NCBI GenBank assembly: GCA_019348575.1
Contig: JAHWJE010000162.1
Span: forward strand, 1-5,035
Direction: 5' to 3'
DNA length: 5,035 nucleotides
Source: Actinomycetota bacterium
Lineage (GTDB): Bacteria; Actinomycetota; Thermoleophilia; Solirubrobacterales; Solirubrobacteraceae
A program made the position numbers and the translations under genes. Each line of letters opens with the position of its first letter. Position 1 is the stretch's first letter. The notes under the pieces were generated by a model. It did not search any database. It worked only from the letters and a program-made list of their open reading frames with translations, and was not told the DNA's origin. Positions 1 to 4,563 of this stretch are shown here, one piece after another.

Positions 1-1
1 T

Positions 2-622
2 GCGCCCGATGCCGGCGACGGCTCGTATCCCGGGGTGATCGGCGCCATCGCGGCCGCCGTGCCCGCGGCGCGCGCCGAAGTCGTGGCGGCCGATCGGCCG
101 GACATCCGGATCGGCTTCAACTGGGCCGCGGGCGAGCGCCCGACGACCACCGAGCCGATGTGGGCGGCGCTCAAGCAGGCCGGCGGCAGCGCATTCACGC
201 AGGCGGTCGGCTTCGTCAGCCTCAACGTCTATCCCGGCACCTGGTCGCCGCCGATCGCGACGAGCGCGATCACCGCCGCGCAGGTCGACGCGACGATGCG
301 CAGCACGCTGGATGCCGCGCGCAACAAGCACCTCGTCGCGGCCGGCGTGGGCGGCGCCGCGCTCGTCATCGGCGAGACCGGCTACCCGACCACCGCGGCC
401 CGCTCGCCGGCCACCCAGGATCTCGTGCTGCGCGCGATCATCGGCGCGGCCGACGCGACGAAGGCGATCTTCGGCGTGACGGGCGTCTACTGGTTCTCGC
501 TGCGCGACGGCAACACCGCCTCGGGCCAGCTCGAGAACGGCTACGGGCTGCTGCGCGACGACTACACCCCCAAGCCTGCGTTCACGACGCTGCAGGGGCT
601 CGTCGCGAGCATCGGCGCCTGA
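2..622 (+). CDS. Glycoside-hydrolase-like (beta/alpha)8-barrel protein, C-terminal part (5' end outside window)
   Basis: The reading frame is open to the left edge, so this is the last 206 residues of a longer protein; the GTG at 35 is probably internal. The pattern is the second half of a clan GH-A type TIM barrel. Strand-like segments IRIGFNWA, GFVSLNVYPGTW, ALVIGETGYPT and VTGVYWFSLRD alternate with helices. The chain ends with DDYTPKPAFTTLQGLV, a common closing segment of GH5/GH39-like enzymes. The Glu in IGETGYPT (codon 374-376) sits at the end of a strand, where the catalytic nucleophile of retaining GH-A enzymes lies; this assignment is inferred. The acid/base Glu would be upstream and cannot be seen. 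Substrate and secretion are unknown because the N-terminus is missing. It is convergent with the next gene (19-base gap). Confidence is good for the fold and low for exact family or substrate. Confidence 0.7.
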   Translation, partial: APDAGDGSYPGVIGAIAAAVPAARAEVVAADRPDIRIGFNWAAGERPTTTEPMWAALKQAGGSAFTQAVGFVSLNVYPGTWSPPIATSAITAAQVDATMRSTLDAARNKHLVAAGVGGAALVIGETGYPTTAARSPATQDLVLRAIIGAADATKAIFGVTGVYWFSLRDGNTASGQLENGYGLLRDDYTPKPAFTTLQGLVASIGA

Positions 623-641
623 GGCGGCGCGCGAGCGGCCG

Positions 642-1202
642 CTAGTGGCGTTCCTCGCCGGTCGCCGCCGGCGGCCGCGACTCCTCGGCGAGCGACGTGA
701 TCGCGAGCATCCCGCGGGCCGCCTGCTCGAGCACCGACGTGGCCTCCTCGAGCGAGCGCGCGTAGAGCTCGACGAGCAGGTGAACGACGATCTTGTCGCC
801 GTCGTGCTTGTGGAAGCGCACGTGCGTGAAGAACTCGCGCGTGCCGTGGTCGCCGAACGCGGCGTAGGAAAGCGCGTCACCCGCTTCCGGCCCCGAGCAC
901 GTGTCGACCTCCTCGGCGTCGACGGTCACGGTGCAGGACGCCACCCACGGCGTCCCGGCGATCATCCGCTCCCAGCGATCCTCGATCGGCTCGACCCGTC
1001 CGTTCGGGAAGCCGAGGTGGGGCTGGTCGTGCATGCACTCCAGGCACTGCACGACGGCCTCCTGCAGCTCGTCGACCGCTTCGGCGCGCTCACCGGTCTC
1101 CGGGTCGATCTTGTGGATCCCCTCGTAGTGCACCTGGACCTCGAGCTCGGTCGACCAGCACCGATAGCAGCGCAGCCACGAGCGGGCTTCGTTTGCCTCC
1201 AT
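642..1202 (-). CDS. Uncharacterised protein with two CxxC pairs (possible zinc ribbon)
   Basis: A 186-residue protein I do not recognise. The N-terminal third has two CxxC knuckles, C12-YR-C15 and C53-LE-C56, spaced as in a zinc-ribbon or other four-Cys metal site. The first reads like LRCYRCWSTEL and the second VVQCLECMHDQ. Two more cysteines, C90 and C102, lie in a beta-rich middle (WVASCTVTVDAEEVDTC). The C-terminal part alternates strand (THVRFHKHDGDKIVVHLLVEL) with a helix (SLEEATSVLEQAARGMLAITSL), then a disordered tail. There is no signal peptide or membrane helix, so it is probably cytoplasmic. Start choice: the ATG at 1200-1202 lies 8 bases after a TACCAT -10-like box, and the overlapping plus-strand frames look like arginine-rich shadows. 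It is divergent from the NTF2-like membrane gene and convergent with the hydrolase gene. Metal binding is inferred. Confidence 0.75.
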   Translation of the reverse strand: MEANEARSWLRCYRCWSTELEVQVHYEGIHKIDPETGERAEAVDELQEAVVQCLECMHDQPHLGFPNGRVEPIEDRWERMIAGTPWVASCTVTVDAEEVDTCSGPEAGDALSYAAFGDHGTREFFTHVRFHKHDGDKIVVHLLVELYARSLEEATSVLEQAARGMLAITSLAEESRPPAATGEERH

Positions 1203-1216
1203 GGGCGGTCATGGTA
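1203..1216 (-). promoter_or_regulatory. Leaderless-type -10 promoter element of the CxxC protein gene
   Basis: Read on the minus strand, TACCAT (1216 to 1211) is followed by 8 bases and then the ATG at 1202. This places the expected transcription start at or next to the start codon. No convincing -35 hexamer or Shine-Dalgarno sequence is visible. The same arrangement appears before three other genes here, which supports it. Confidence 0.5.
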
Positions 1217-1274
1217 GTGCGGCCGCTCACATGCTCGCGAGGCGCAGCGGCGGTACGGATGGATGGCGGGTCGG

Positions 1275-1289
1275 TAGGCTGCCGCGCCT
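1275..1289 (+). promoter_or_regulatory. Leaderless-type -10 promoter element of the NTF2-like membrane protein gene
   Basis: TAGGCT at 1275-1280 is followed by 9 bases and then the ATG at 1290. No purine-rich ribosome site lies in the spacer (GCCGCGCCT), so the transcript is probably leaderless. No clear -35 is seen about 17 bases upstream. The 87-base divergent gap (1203-1289) therefore appears to carry two outward promoters. Confidence 0.5.
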
Positions 1290-1838
1290 ATGAAGAAGGC
1301 CCTCTCCGTCGTGGCCAAGCCGTTTCGCGCGATCGGCAGGATCCTGCTGAGGATCCTTCGCTCGCTGGGCTTCCTCGGCGACGCGCTCGTCAGGCTCAGC
1401 AAGCTGCGCGGCAAGGCGCTCGTCTTCGCGCTGGTCCCGATCGTGGCGGTGCTCGTCCTGCTCGTGATCGTGCTCAAGCCCGAGCCCGACCGCGAGGAGG
1501 AGGTTCGCGAGACGCTCGACCGCTTTGCCGCCGCGACGCGCGAGAAGGACTACCAGACGCTGTGCGACGACCTGTACGCCTCCGAGCTCGTGGAGCGCAT
1601 CCGGGCCGCCGGGCTGCCCTGCGAGGTCGCGCTGCGCACGGGCCTCGAGGATCGCCAGAACCCGCAGCTCTCGGTCATGAGCGTCGAGGTCACCGGCGAC
1701 ACGGCGAGTGCGCGTGTGCGCACGACGGCGGGCGGCGAGGTGCCGTCGGTCGACACCGTCAGGCTCGTGCGCGAGGACGATGGCTGGAGGGTGTCGTCGC
1801 TCTCCGAAGCGGGCGCGGGGACGACGGTCGCGCCGTAG
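1290..1838 (+). CDS. Single-pass membrane protein with outside NTF2-like domain
   Basis: 182 residues. The N-terminal region (1-42) is strongly basic and amphipathic (MKKALSVVAKPFRAIGRILL and on), followed by one hydrophobic helix at about 43-62 (ALVFALVPIVAVLVLLVIVL). By the positive-inside rule the N-terminus is cytoplasmic and residues 64-182 face outside. The outer part resembles the NTF2-like/DUF4878-type fold common in actinobacterial lipoproteins and membrane proteins. It has a first helix (EEEVRETLDRFAAATREKDY), a short helix (LCDDLYASELVERI), then strands (SVMSVEVTGD, TASARVRTT, DTVRLVREDDGWRVSSL). C92 and C111 could form a disulfide. The short C-terminal tail is low complexity. Such domains usually bind small ligands or act in export or stress roles, but nothing here defines a ligand. 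The start is supported by the TAGGCT box 9 bases upstream. Its 3' end converges on the small membrane gene downstream of meaB. Confidence 0.8.
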   Translation: MKKALSVVAKPFRAIGRILLRILRSLGFLGDALVRLSKLRGKALVFALVPIVAVLVLLVIVLKPEPDREEEVRETLDRFAAATREKDYQTLCDDLYASELVERIRAAGLPCEVALRTGLEDRQNPQLSVMSVEVTGDTASARVRTTAGGEVPSVDTVRLVREDDGWRVSSLSEAGAGTTVAP

Positions 1839-1864
1839 GAGCGGGGCGCCGCGGCGACGACCGT
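1824..1864. terminator. Inverted repeat at a convergent gene junction (possible bidirectional terminator)
   Basis: The arm ACGGTCGCGCCG (1824-1835) pairs with CGGCGACGACCGT (1852-1864). This gives 12 base pairs with a single bulged A at 1857 and a 16-base loop. The structure covers both stop codons of the two convergent genes (TAG at 1836-1838; TGA on the minus strand at 1866-1864). No T-run follows on either strand, so it is not a classical intrinsic terminator, although U-poor hairpins are described for high-GC actinobacteria. Confidence 0.4.
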
Positions 1865-2025
1865 CAGCGCCGCAGCACCACGTACACCGCCGCCAGCACG
1901 AGCGCGATCTGCCCGAACGACATCGCCGTGCCGAGGTTCGCCGCGCCGGCCAGCTCGGCGATCACCGTTGCCGCGACGAACGCGCCGACGATCAGCGCCA
2001 GGTCGATCAGCGCCGCGCGGCTCAT
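1864..2025 (-). CDS. Small two-helix membrane protein translationally coupled to meaB
   Basis: A 53-residue protein starting at the ATG at 2025-2023 and ending with TGA at 1866-1864. The start overlaps the meaB stop in an ATGA arrangement, which implies translation coupled to meaB. Nearly the whole chain is hydrophobic. Helix 1 spans about residues 5-25 (ALIDLALIVGAFVAATVIAE). A short Gly/Asn-containing turn (GAANLGTAMSFG) follows. Helix 2 spans about 38-51 (GQIALVLAAVYVVL), and the chain ends LRR. Topology is probably a hairpin with the ends on the same side; the LRR end suggests both are cytoplasmic. I do not recognise a family. The frame also stays open far upstream, but that extension runs antisense through meaB's alternative frame with arginine-rich content, so the ATG at 2025 is preferred. 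Function is unknown; the coupling suggests co-expression with the mutase chaperone or simple operon packing. Confidence 0.7.
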   Translation of the reverse strand: MSRAALIDLALIVGAFVAATVIAELAGAANLGTAMSFGQIALVLAAVYVVLRR

Positions 2026-2978
2026 GACCCCGCCGCCTGCTCCAGCACGCGCGTGAGCGCGGCGACGTCGAGCGCCTCGTCCTGCTCGGCGAGCAGCTTC
2101 AGCGCGCGGCGCCGGCCGCCGAGCGCGCGCAGCCCGCGCTCGCCGTGCTCGGCGACGAAGTCCGCCAGCGCGCTCGCGCGGCGCGCGGCCAGGCGCCGCG
2201 ACGCGATGTCGAGCGTCGCGCGGTGCTCGTCGAGGACCGCCACGAGCTCGTCGAATCCGCTCGCCGGCGCCAGCGAGCTCACTGCCACGACCTTCGTCTC
2301 GCCCGCGCCGAGGGACCGCAGCGCCGCGTTCAGGTCGCGCCGCGAGCGCTGCGCGACCCGCCCGAGGTCGGCCTTCGTCACGACGAGCACGTCGGGGATC
2401 TCCATGATCCCCGACTTCAAGAACTGCAGGACGTCGCCGCCGGCCGGTTGCACCACGACCGCGACGGTATCGGCAACCTCGGCGATCTCCGTCTCGGACT
2501 GGCCGACGCCGACGGTCTCGATCACGACCACGTCGAACGCCGCCGCCAGCGCGTGCGCGGCGGTGCGGGTCGCGGGGGCAAGGCCGCCGAGGCGCCCGCC
2601 GGCCGCCATCGAGCGGATGAAGACCGCGCGGTCGGCGGGGTCGACGACGATCCGCGCGCGGTCGCCGAGCAGCGCCCCGCCCGAGCGCTTGGAGGACGGG
2701 TCGACGGCGAGCACGGCGACGCTGCGGCCGTCGGCGCGCCAGGCGCGCACGAGCTCGGACAGCAGCGACGACTTGCCGGCTCCCGGCGGGCCGGTGACGC
2801 CCACGACGTGCCCCGGCGCCTCGCCCCCGAGCGCGGCGGGGGAGACCGCGCGCGCCAGCGCGTCGATCTGCGCCCTCTGCCCCGGCGCACGGCTCTCGAC
2901 GAGGTTGAGCACCGCCGGCGCCGCGGCAAGATCGCCGTCGCGCAGGCGCCGCCCGAGGTCTTCGCCGATCGCGGGCAT
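2022..2978 (-). CDS. meaB: MeaB/ArgK-family P-loop GTPase, chaperone of B12-dependent acyl-CoA mutase
   Basis: 318 residues, a normal length for the family. MeaB binds methylmalonyl-CoA-type mutases in the cytoplasm, gates adenosylcobalamin loading and protects the enzyme from inactivation, using GTP hydrolysis. Visible motifs in order: an N-terminal helical arm (1-50); Walker A GPPGAGKSS at 63-71; the family-typical VDPSSKRSGGALLGDR at 92-107; FIRSMAAGGRLGGL at 120-133; ETVGVGQSE at 154-162 (Walker B and switch region); PAGGDVLQFLKSGIMEIPD at 178-196 (the MeaB-specific switch III area); and base-recognition TKAD at 201-204, where NKxD is the commoner form. A C-terminal helical dimerisation arm follows. 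The ATG at 2978 is chosen because it fits family length and lies 8 bases after a TAGCGT box; the frame stays open up to 3254 but would overlap the divergent gene. The likely partner is the mutase domain encoded at the right edge. The ATGA overlap with the next gene implies an operon. Confidence 0.95.
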   Translation of the reverse strand: MPAIGEDLGRRLRDGDLAAAPAVLNLVESRAPGQRAQIDALARAVSPAALGGEAPGHVVGVTGPPGAGKSSLLSELVRAWRADGRSVAVLAVDPSSKRSGGALLGDRARIVVDPADRAVFIRSMAAGGRLGGLAPATRTAAHALAAAFDVVVIETVGVGQSETEIAEVADTVAVVVQPAGGDVLQFLKSGIMEIPDVLVVTKADLGRVAQRSRRDLNAALRSLGAGETKVVAVSSLAPASGFDELVAVLDEHRATLDIASRRLAARRASALADFVAEHGERGLRALGGRRRALKLLAEQDEALDVAALTRVLEQAAGS

Positions 2979-2992
2979 CGCGGCGGACGCTA
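2979..2992 (-). promoter_or_regulatory. Leaderless-type -10 promoter element of meaB
   Basis: On the minus strand TAGCGT (2992 to 2987) is followed by 8 bases (CCGCCGCG) and then the ATG at 2978. No ribosome-binding site is present, and no good -35 hexamer is visible. This box also helps choose the 2978 start over longer forms. Confidence 0.5.
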
Positions 2993-3044
2993 GCGCCTCG
3001 CCGACGGGCGATCGGCTGGGCTGCGTGCGCGCGGCCCGGTTGGC

Positions 3045-3060
3045 GCTGGTGATCACTAGC
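3045..3060. promoter_or_regulatory. 16-base near-perfect palindrome over the asparaginase -10 box (candidate operator)
   Basis: GCTGGTGATCACTAGC is a two-fold symmetric site: 7 of 8 base pairs match, and the one mismatch pairs G3048 with T3057. The core GTGATCAC is perfect. It overlaps the first four bases of the TAGCCT -10 element at 3057-3062, where a bound repressor would block transcription. It lies in the 91-base gap between two divergent genes and could also affect meaB. No regulator gene lies nearby, so the binding protein is unknown. Confidence 0.35.
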
Positions 3061-3069
3061 CTGGATGCG
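3057..3069 (+). promoter_or_regulatory. Leaderless-type -10 promoter element of the asparaginase gene
   Basis: TAGCCT at 3057-3062 is followed by 7 bases and then the ATG at 3070. No Shine-Dalgarno sequence is visible. A TTGGCG at 3040-3045 is only 11 bases from the box, too close for a normal -35. The gap also contains the divergent meaB promoter. Confidence 0.5.
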
Positions 3070-3945
3070 ATGGAGCCGGTCGTGATCGTCCACGGCGGCG
3101 CGGGGCCGGGGCGGCCGGGCAGCGTGTCGGCTGACGCAGAGCGGGCGGCGGCGCTCGAGCGCGCGGTCGCGGTCGCATTCGAGCGCCTGGACGCAGGCGC
3201 TCTGGAGGCGTGCGTCGCGGCGGTGTGCGAGCTCGAGGACGCGCCGTTGTTCAACGCCGGTCGCGGCTCGGTGCTGGCACGCGACGGCAGCGTCTGGTGC
3301 GACGCGGCGGTGATGGCAGGCGACGGGCGAGCAGGTGCCGTCGCCGCGGTGACCGGGGTGCTGAACCCCGTCCGCGCGGCGCGGGCGCTCCTCGTCGACG
3401 GCGAGACGCTCTTGTGGGCTGGTCACTCGCGCGAGCTGGTCGCGCGGTACGGGCTGCAGAGCATCGATCGCGCGCAGATGGTCACGCCCGCCGCGAGGGC
3501 GCGGCTCGACGCGCACCTGGCCGGTCGCCCGCAGCCGCAGTCCGGGACCGTCGGCGCCGTCTGCCTGGATGCCGACGGAGGGCTCGCGGCCGCGACCAGC
3601 ACCGGCGGCAGGATCGGCAAGCACCCGTCGCGCGTGGGCGACAGCGCGCTCGTCGGCGCCGGGACATGGGCCGACGCGCGGACCTGCGCCGTCTCTGCGA
3701 CCGGCGCAGGCGAGGCGTTCATCCGCGCCGTCTGCGCGCACGAGGTCCACGCGCGGATGCTCCTCGCCGATCAGTCCGCGGCGGACGCCGCGGCGGGCGC
3801 CCTGGAGACCGTGCGGGCGGCCGGCGGTCTGGGAGGCGCGATCTGCGTCTCGGCCCGCGGCGAGATCGCGATGCCGTTCACGGAGGCGTGCATGAGCCGC
3901 GCCTGGCGGATCGGCGCAGGTCCGGTGCGGAGTGCGCTGCGGTAG
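3070..3945 (+). CDS. iaaA: Isoaspartyl peptidase / plant-type L-asparaginase (Ntn hydrolase, T2 family)
   Basis: A 291-residue precursor that hydrolyses beta-aspartyl dipeptides and L-asparagine after self-cleavage into alpha and beta chains. Visible motifs: the N-terminal strand VVIVHGGAG (4-12), FNAGRGSVL (61-69), then SGTVGAVCLD with the expected nucleophile Thr160, AAATSTGG (173-180), RVGDSALVGAG (188-198), TGAGEAFIR (211-219) and GGLGGAI (252-258). Thr160, Thr178, Arg188, Asp191 and Thr211 are spaced exactly as the catalytic and substrate-binding residues of E. coli EcAIII (Thr179, Thr197, Arg207, Asp210, Thr230 from memory), so the enzyme looks intact. Cleavage is expected before Thr160. 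No signal peptide is seen, so it is probably cytoplasmic. At about 30 residues shorter than EcAIII, it has a compact linker before the nucleophile. The close relative aspartylglucosaminidase is less likely given the motif set. It is divergent from meaB and 49 bases upstream of the AlkB-like gene. Confidence 0.92.
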   Translation: MEPVVIVHGGAGPGRPGSVSADAERAAALERAVAVAFERLDAGALEACVAAVCELEDAPLFNAGRGSVLARDGSVWCDAAVMAGDGRAGAVAAVTGVLNPVRAARALLVDGETLLWAGHSRELVARYGLQSIDRAQMVTPAARARLDAHLAGRPQPQSGTVGAVCLDADGGLAAATSTGGRIGKHPSRVGDSALVGAGTWADARTCAVSATGAGEAFIRAVCAHEVHARMLLADQSAADAAAGALETVRAAGGLGGAICVSARGEIAMPFTEACMSRAWRIGAGPVRSALR

Positions 3946-3950
3946 TCGGG

Positions 3951-3972
3951 GGGCGCGTCCGCGGGCGCCCGC
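3951..3972 (+). terminator. GC hairpin between the asparaginase and AlkB-like genes
   Basis: GGGCGC (3951-3956) pairs with GCGCCC (3965-3970), leaving an 8-base loop, just after the TAG at 3943-3945. An alternative fold is the perfect 12-base palindrome GCGGGCGCCCGC at 3961-3972. No T-run follows, so it may be a weak terminator or attenuator, or chance in GC-rich DNA. Confidence 0.25.
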
Positions 3973-3994
3973 CGAGAACGGGTACCGGTTGTCG

Positions 3995-4549
3995 ATGAGC
4001 CAAGCTGCCGAGCTGCCGGAGGGGCTGGTCTACGTCGAGGAGTTCGTCTCGGCGCAGGAGGAGCGCTCGCTGCTCTCGATCCTCGAGGCGATGCAGTTCG
4101 GCGCGGTGACGATGCGCGGCCAGACCGCGCGCAGGACCGTGCGTCATTTCGGACTGGACTACGCGTACGAGAGCGGCGAGCTCGTCCCGACCGATCCGCT
4201 GCCGGCGCAGATGGGGTGGCTGCGCGACCGCTGCGCCGCGCTCGTCGAGCGCGACCCCGAAGACCTCGTCCAGGTGCTGGTCTCGCGGTATCCGGAGGGC
4301 GCCGGGATCGGCTGGCACCGGGATGCGCCGATGTTCGGGTCGCGGATCGCGGGCGTCTCGCTGCGCGCGGCCTGCAGGATGCGCTTTCAGCGCACCGTGA
4401 AGGGGGAGCGCAGCGTCGCGGCGATCGAGCTGGCGCCGCGCTCGGCCTACGTGCTGTCGGGCAAGGCGCGGTGGTCGTGGCAGCACTCGATCCCCGCGAC
4501 GAAGGAGCTGCGCTACTCGGTGACGTTCCGGACGCTGCGGCGCGGGTAG
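3995..4549 (+). CDS. AlkB-family 2-oxoglutarate/Fe(II)-dependent dioxygenase
   Basis: 184 residues. AlkB-type enzymes oxidatively remove alkyl groups from nucleic acid bases using Fe(II), O2 and 2-oxoglutarate. The iron triad is visible: H108 and D110 in GIGWHRDAPMFG, and distal H164 in WSWQHSIP. The 2-oxoglutarate Arg motif RxxxxxR is R173 to R179 in LRYSVTFRTLR, as in E. coli AlkB RYNLTFR. Other family marks are RRTVRHFGLDYAY (47-59) near the substrate lid, the GAGIGWHRD turn and LAPRSAYVLSGKARW (147-160) before the distal His. It resembles the bacterial GAGIGWHRD group rather than E. coli AlkB itself, so the exact substrate (DNA, RNA or other) is open. The ATG at 3995 begins MSQAAELPEGLVYVEEFV, a typical N-terminus; the open frame back to 3932 is non-family sequence. 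No clear own -10 box is seen, so read-through from the asparaginase promoter is possible. It converges on the mutase gene with a 14-base gap. Confidence 0.92.
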   Translation: MSQAAELPEGLVYVEEFVSAQEERSLLSILEAMQFGAVTMRGQTARRTVRHFGLDYAYESGELVPTDPLPAQMGWLRDRCAALVERDPEDLVQVLVSRYPEGAGIGWHRDAPMFGSRIAGVSLRAACRMRFQRTVKGERSVAAIELAPRSAYVLSGKARWSWQHSIPATKELRYSVTFRTLRRG

Positions 4550-4561
4550 CCCGGGCGCCGC
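4537..4561. terminator. GC hairpin at the convergent AlkB-like / mutase junction
   Basis: The outer stem GCGGCGC (4537-4543) pairs with GCGCCGC (4555-4561). The inner stem GGG (4544-4546) pairs with CCC (4550-4552) around a TAG loop, which is the stop codon of the AlkB-like gene. GG at 4553-4554 forms a two-base bulge. There is no T-run, but the position between two convergent stops fits a shared terminator. Confidence 0.35.
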
Positions 4562-4563
4562 CG

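Noticed and set aside
645..1217. Plus-strand frame opposite the CxxC protein gene
   Set aside because: Arginine/leucine-rich shadow. The minus frame has clustered cysteines, mixed composition and a promoter-like box.
634..1226. GCGGCCGC 8-mers flanking the CxxC gene (634-643 and 1219-1226), as possible mobile-element ends
   Set aside because: Short GC-only palindromes are expected in this base composition. There is no target duplication or transposase, and the repeat does not extend.
1234..1241. CTCGCGAG palindrome in the divergent gap at 1203-1289
   Set aside because: Only 8 GC-rich bases with no extension and not aligned with either -10 box, so not distinguishable from chance.
3040..3045. 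TTGGCG as a -35 box for the asparaginase promoter
   Set aside because: Its spacing to TAGCCT is 11 bases, too short for a normal sigma-70-type promoter.
2979..3254. N-terminal extension of MeaB to an upstream start
   Set aside because: It would overlap the divergent asparaginase gene and its promoter, is low-complexity, and is not part of the family; the ATG at 2978 gives normal length.
1864..3750. A 628-codon minus-strand open frame
   Set aside because: Apart from the final 53 codons (the small membrane protein), it lies out of frame in meaB and antisense to the asparaginase, with biased Arg/Ala composition and no domain.
1708..3945. A 745-codon plus-strand open frame running through several genes
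   Set aside because: Only its last 291 codons (from 3070) are the asparaginase. The rest is arginine/serine/proline-rich antisense of meaB, the usual lack of stops in GC-rich DNA.
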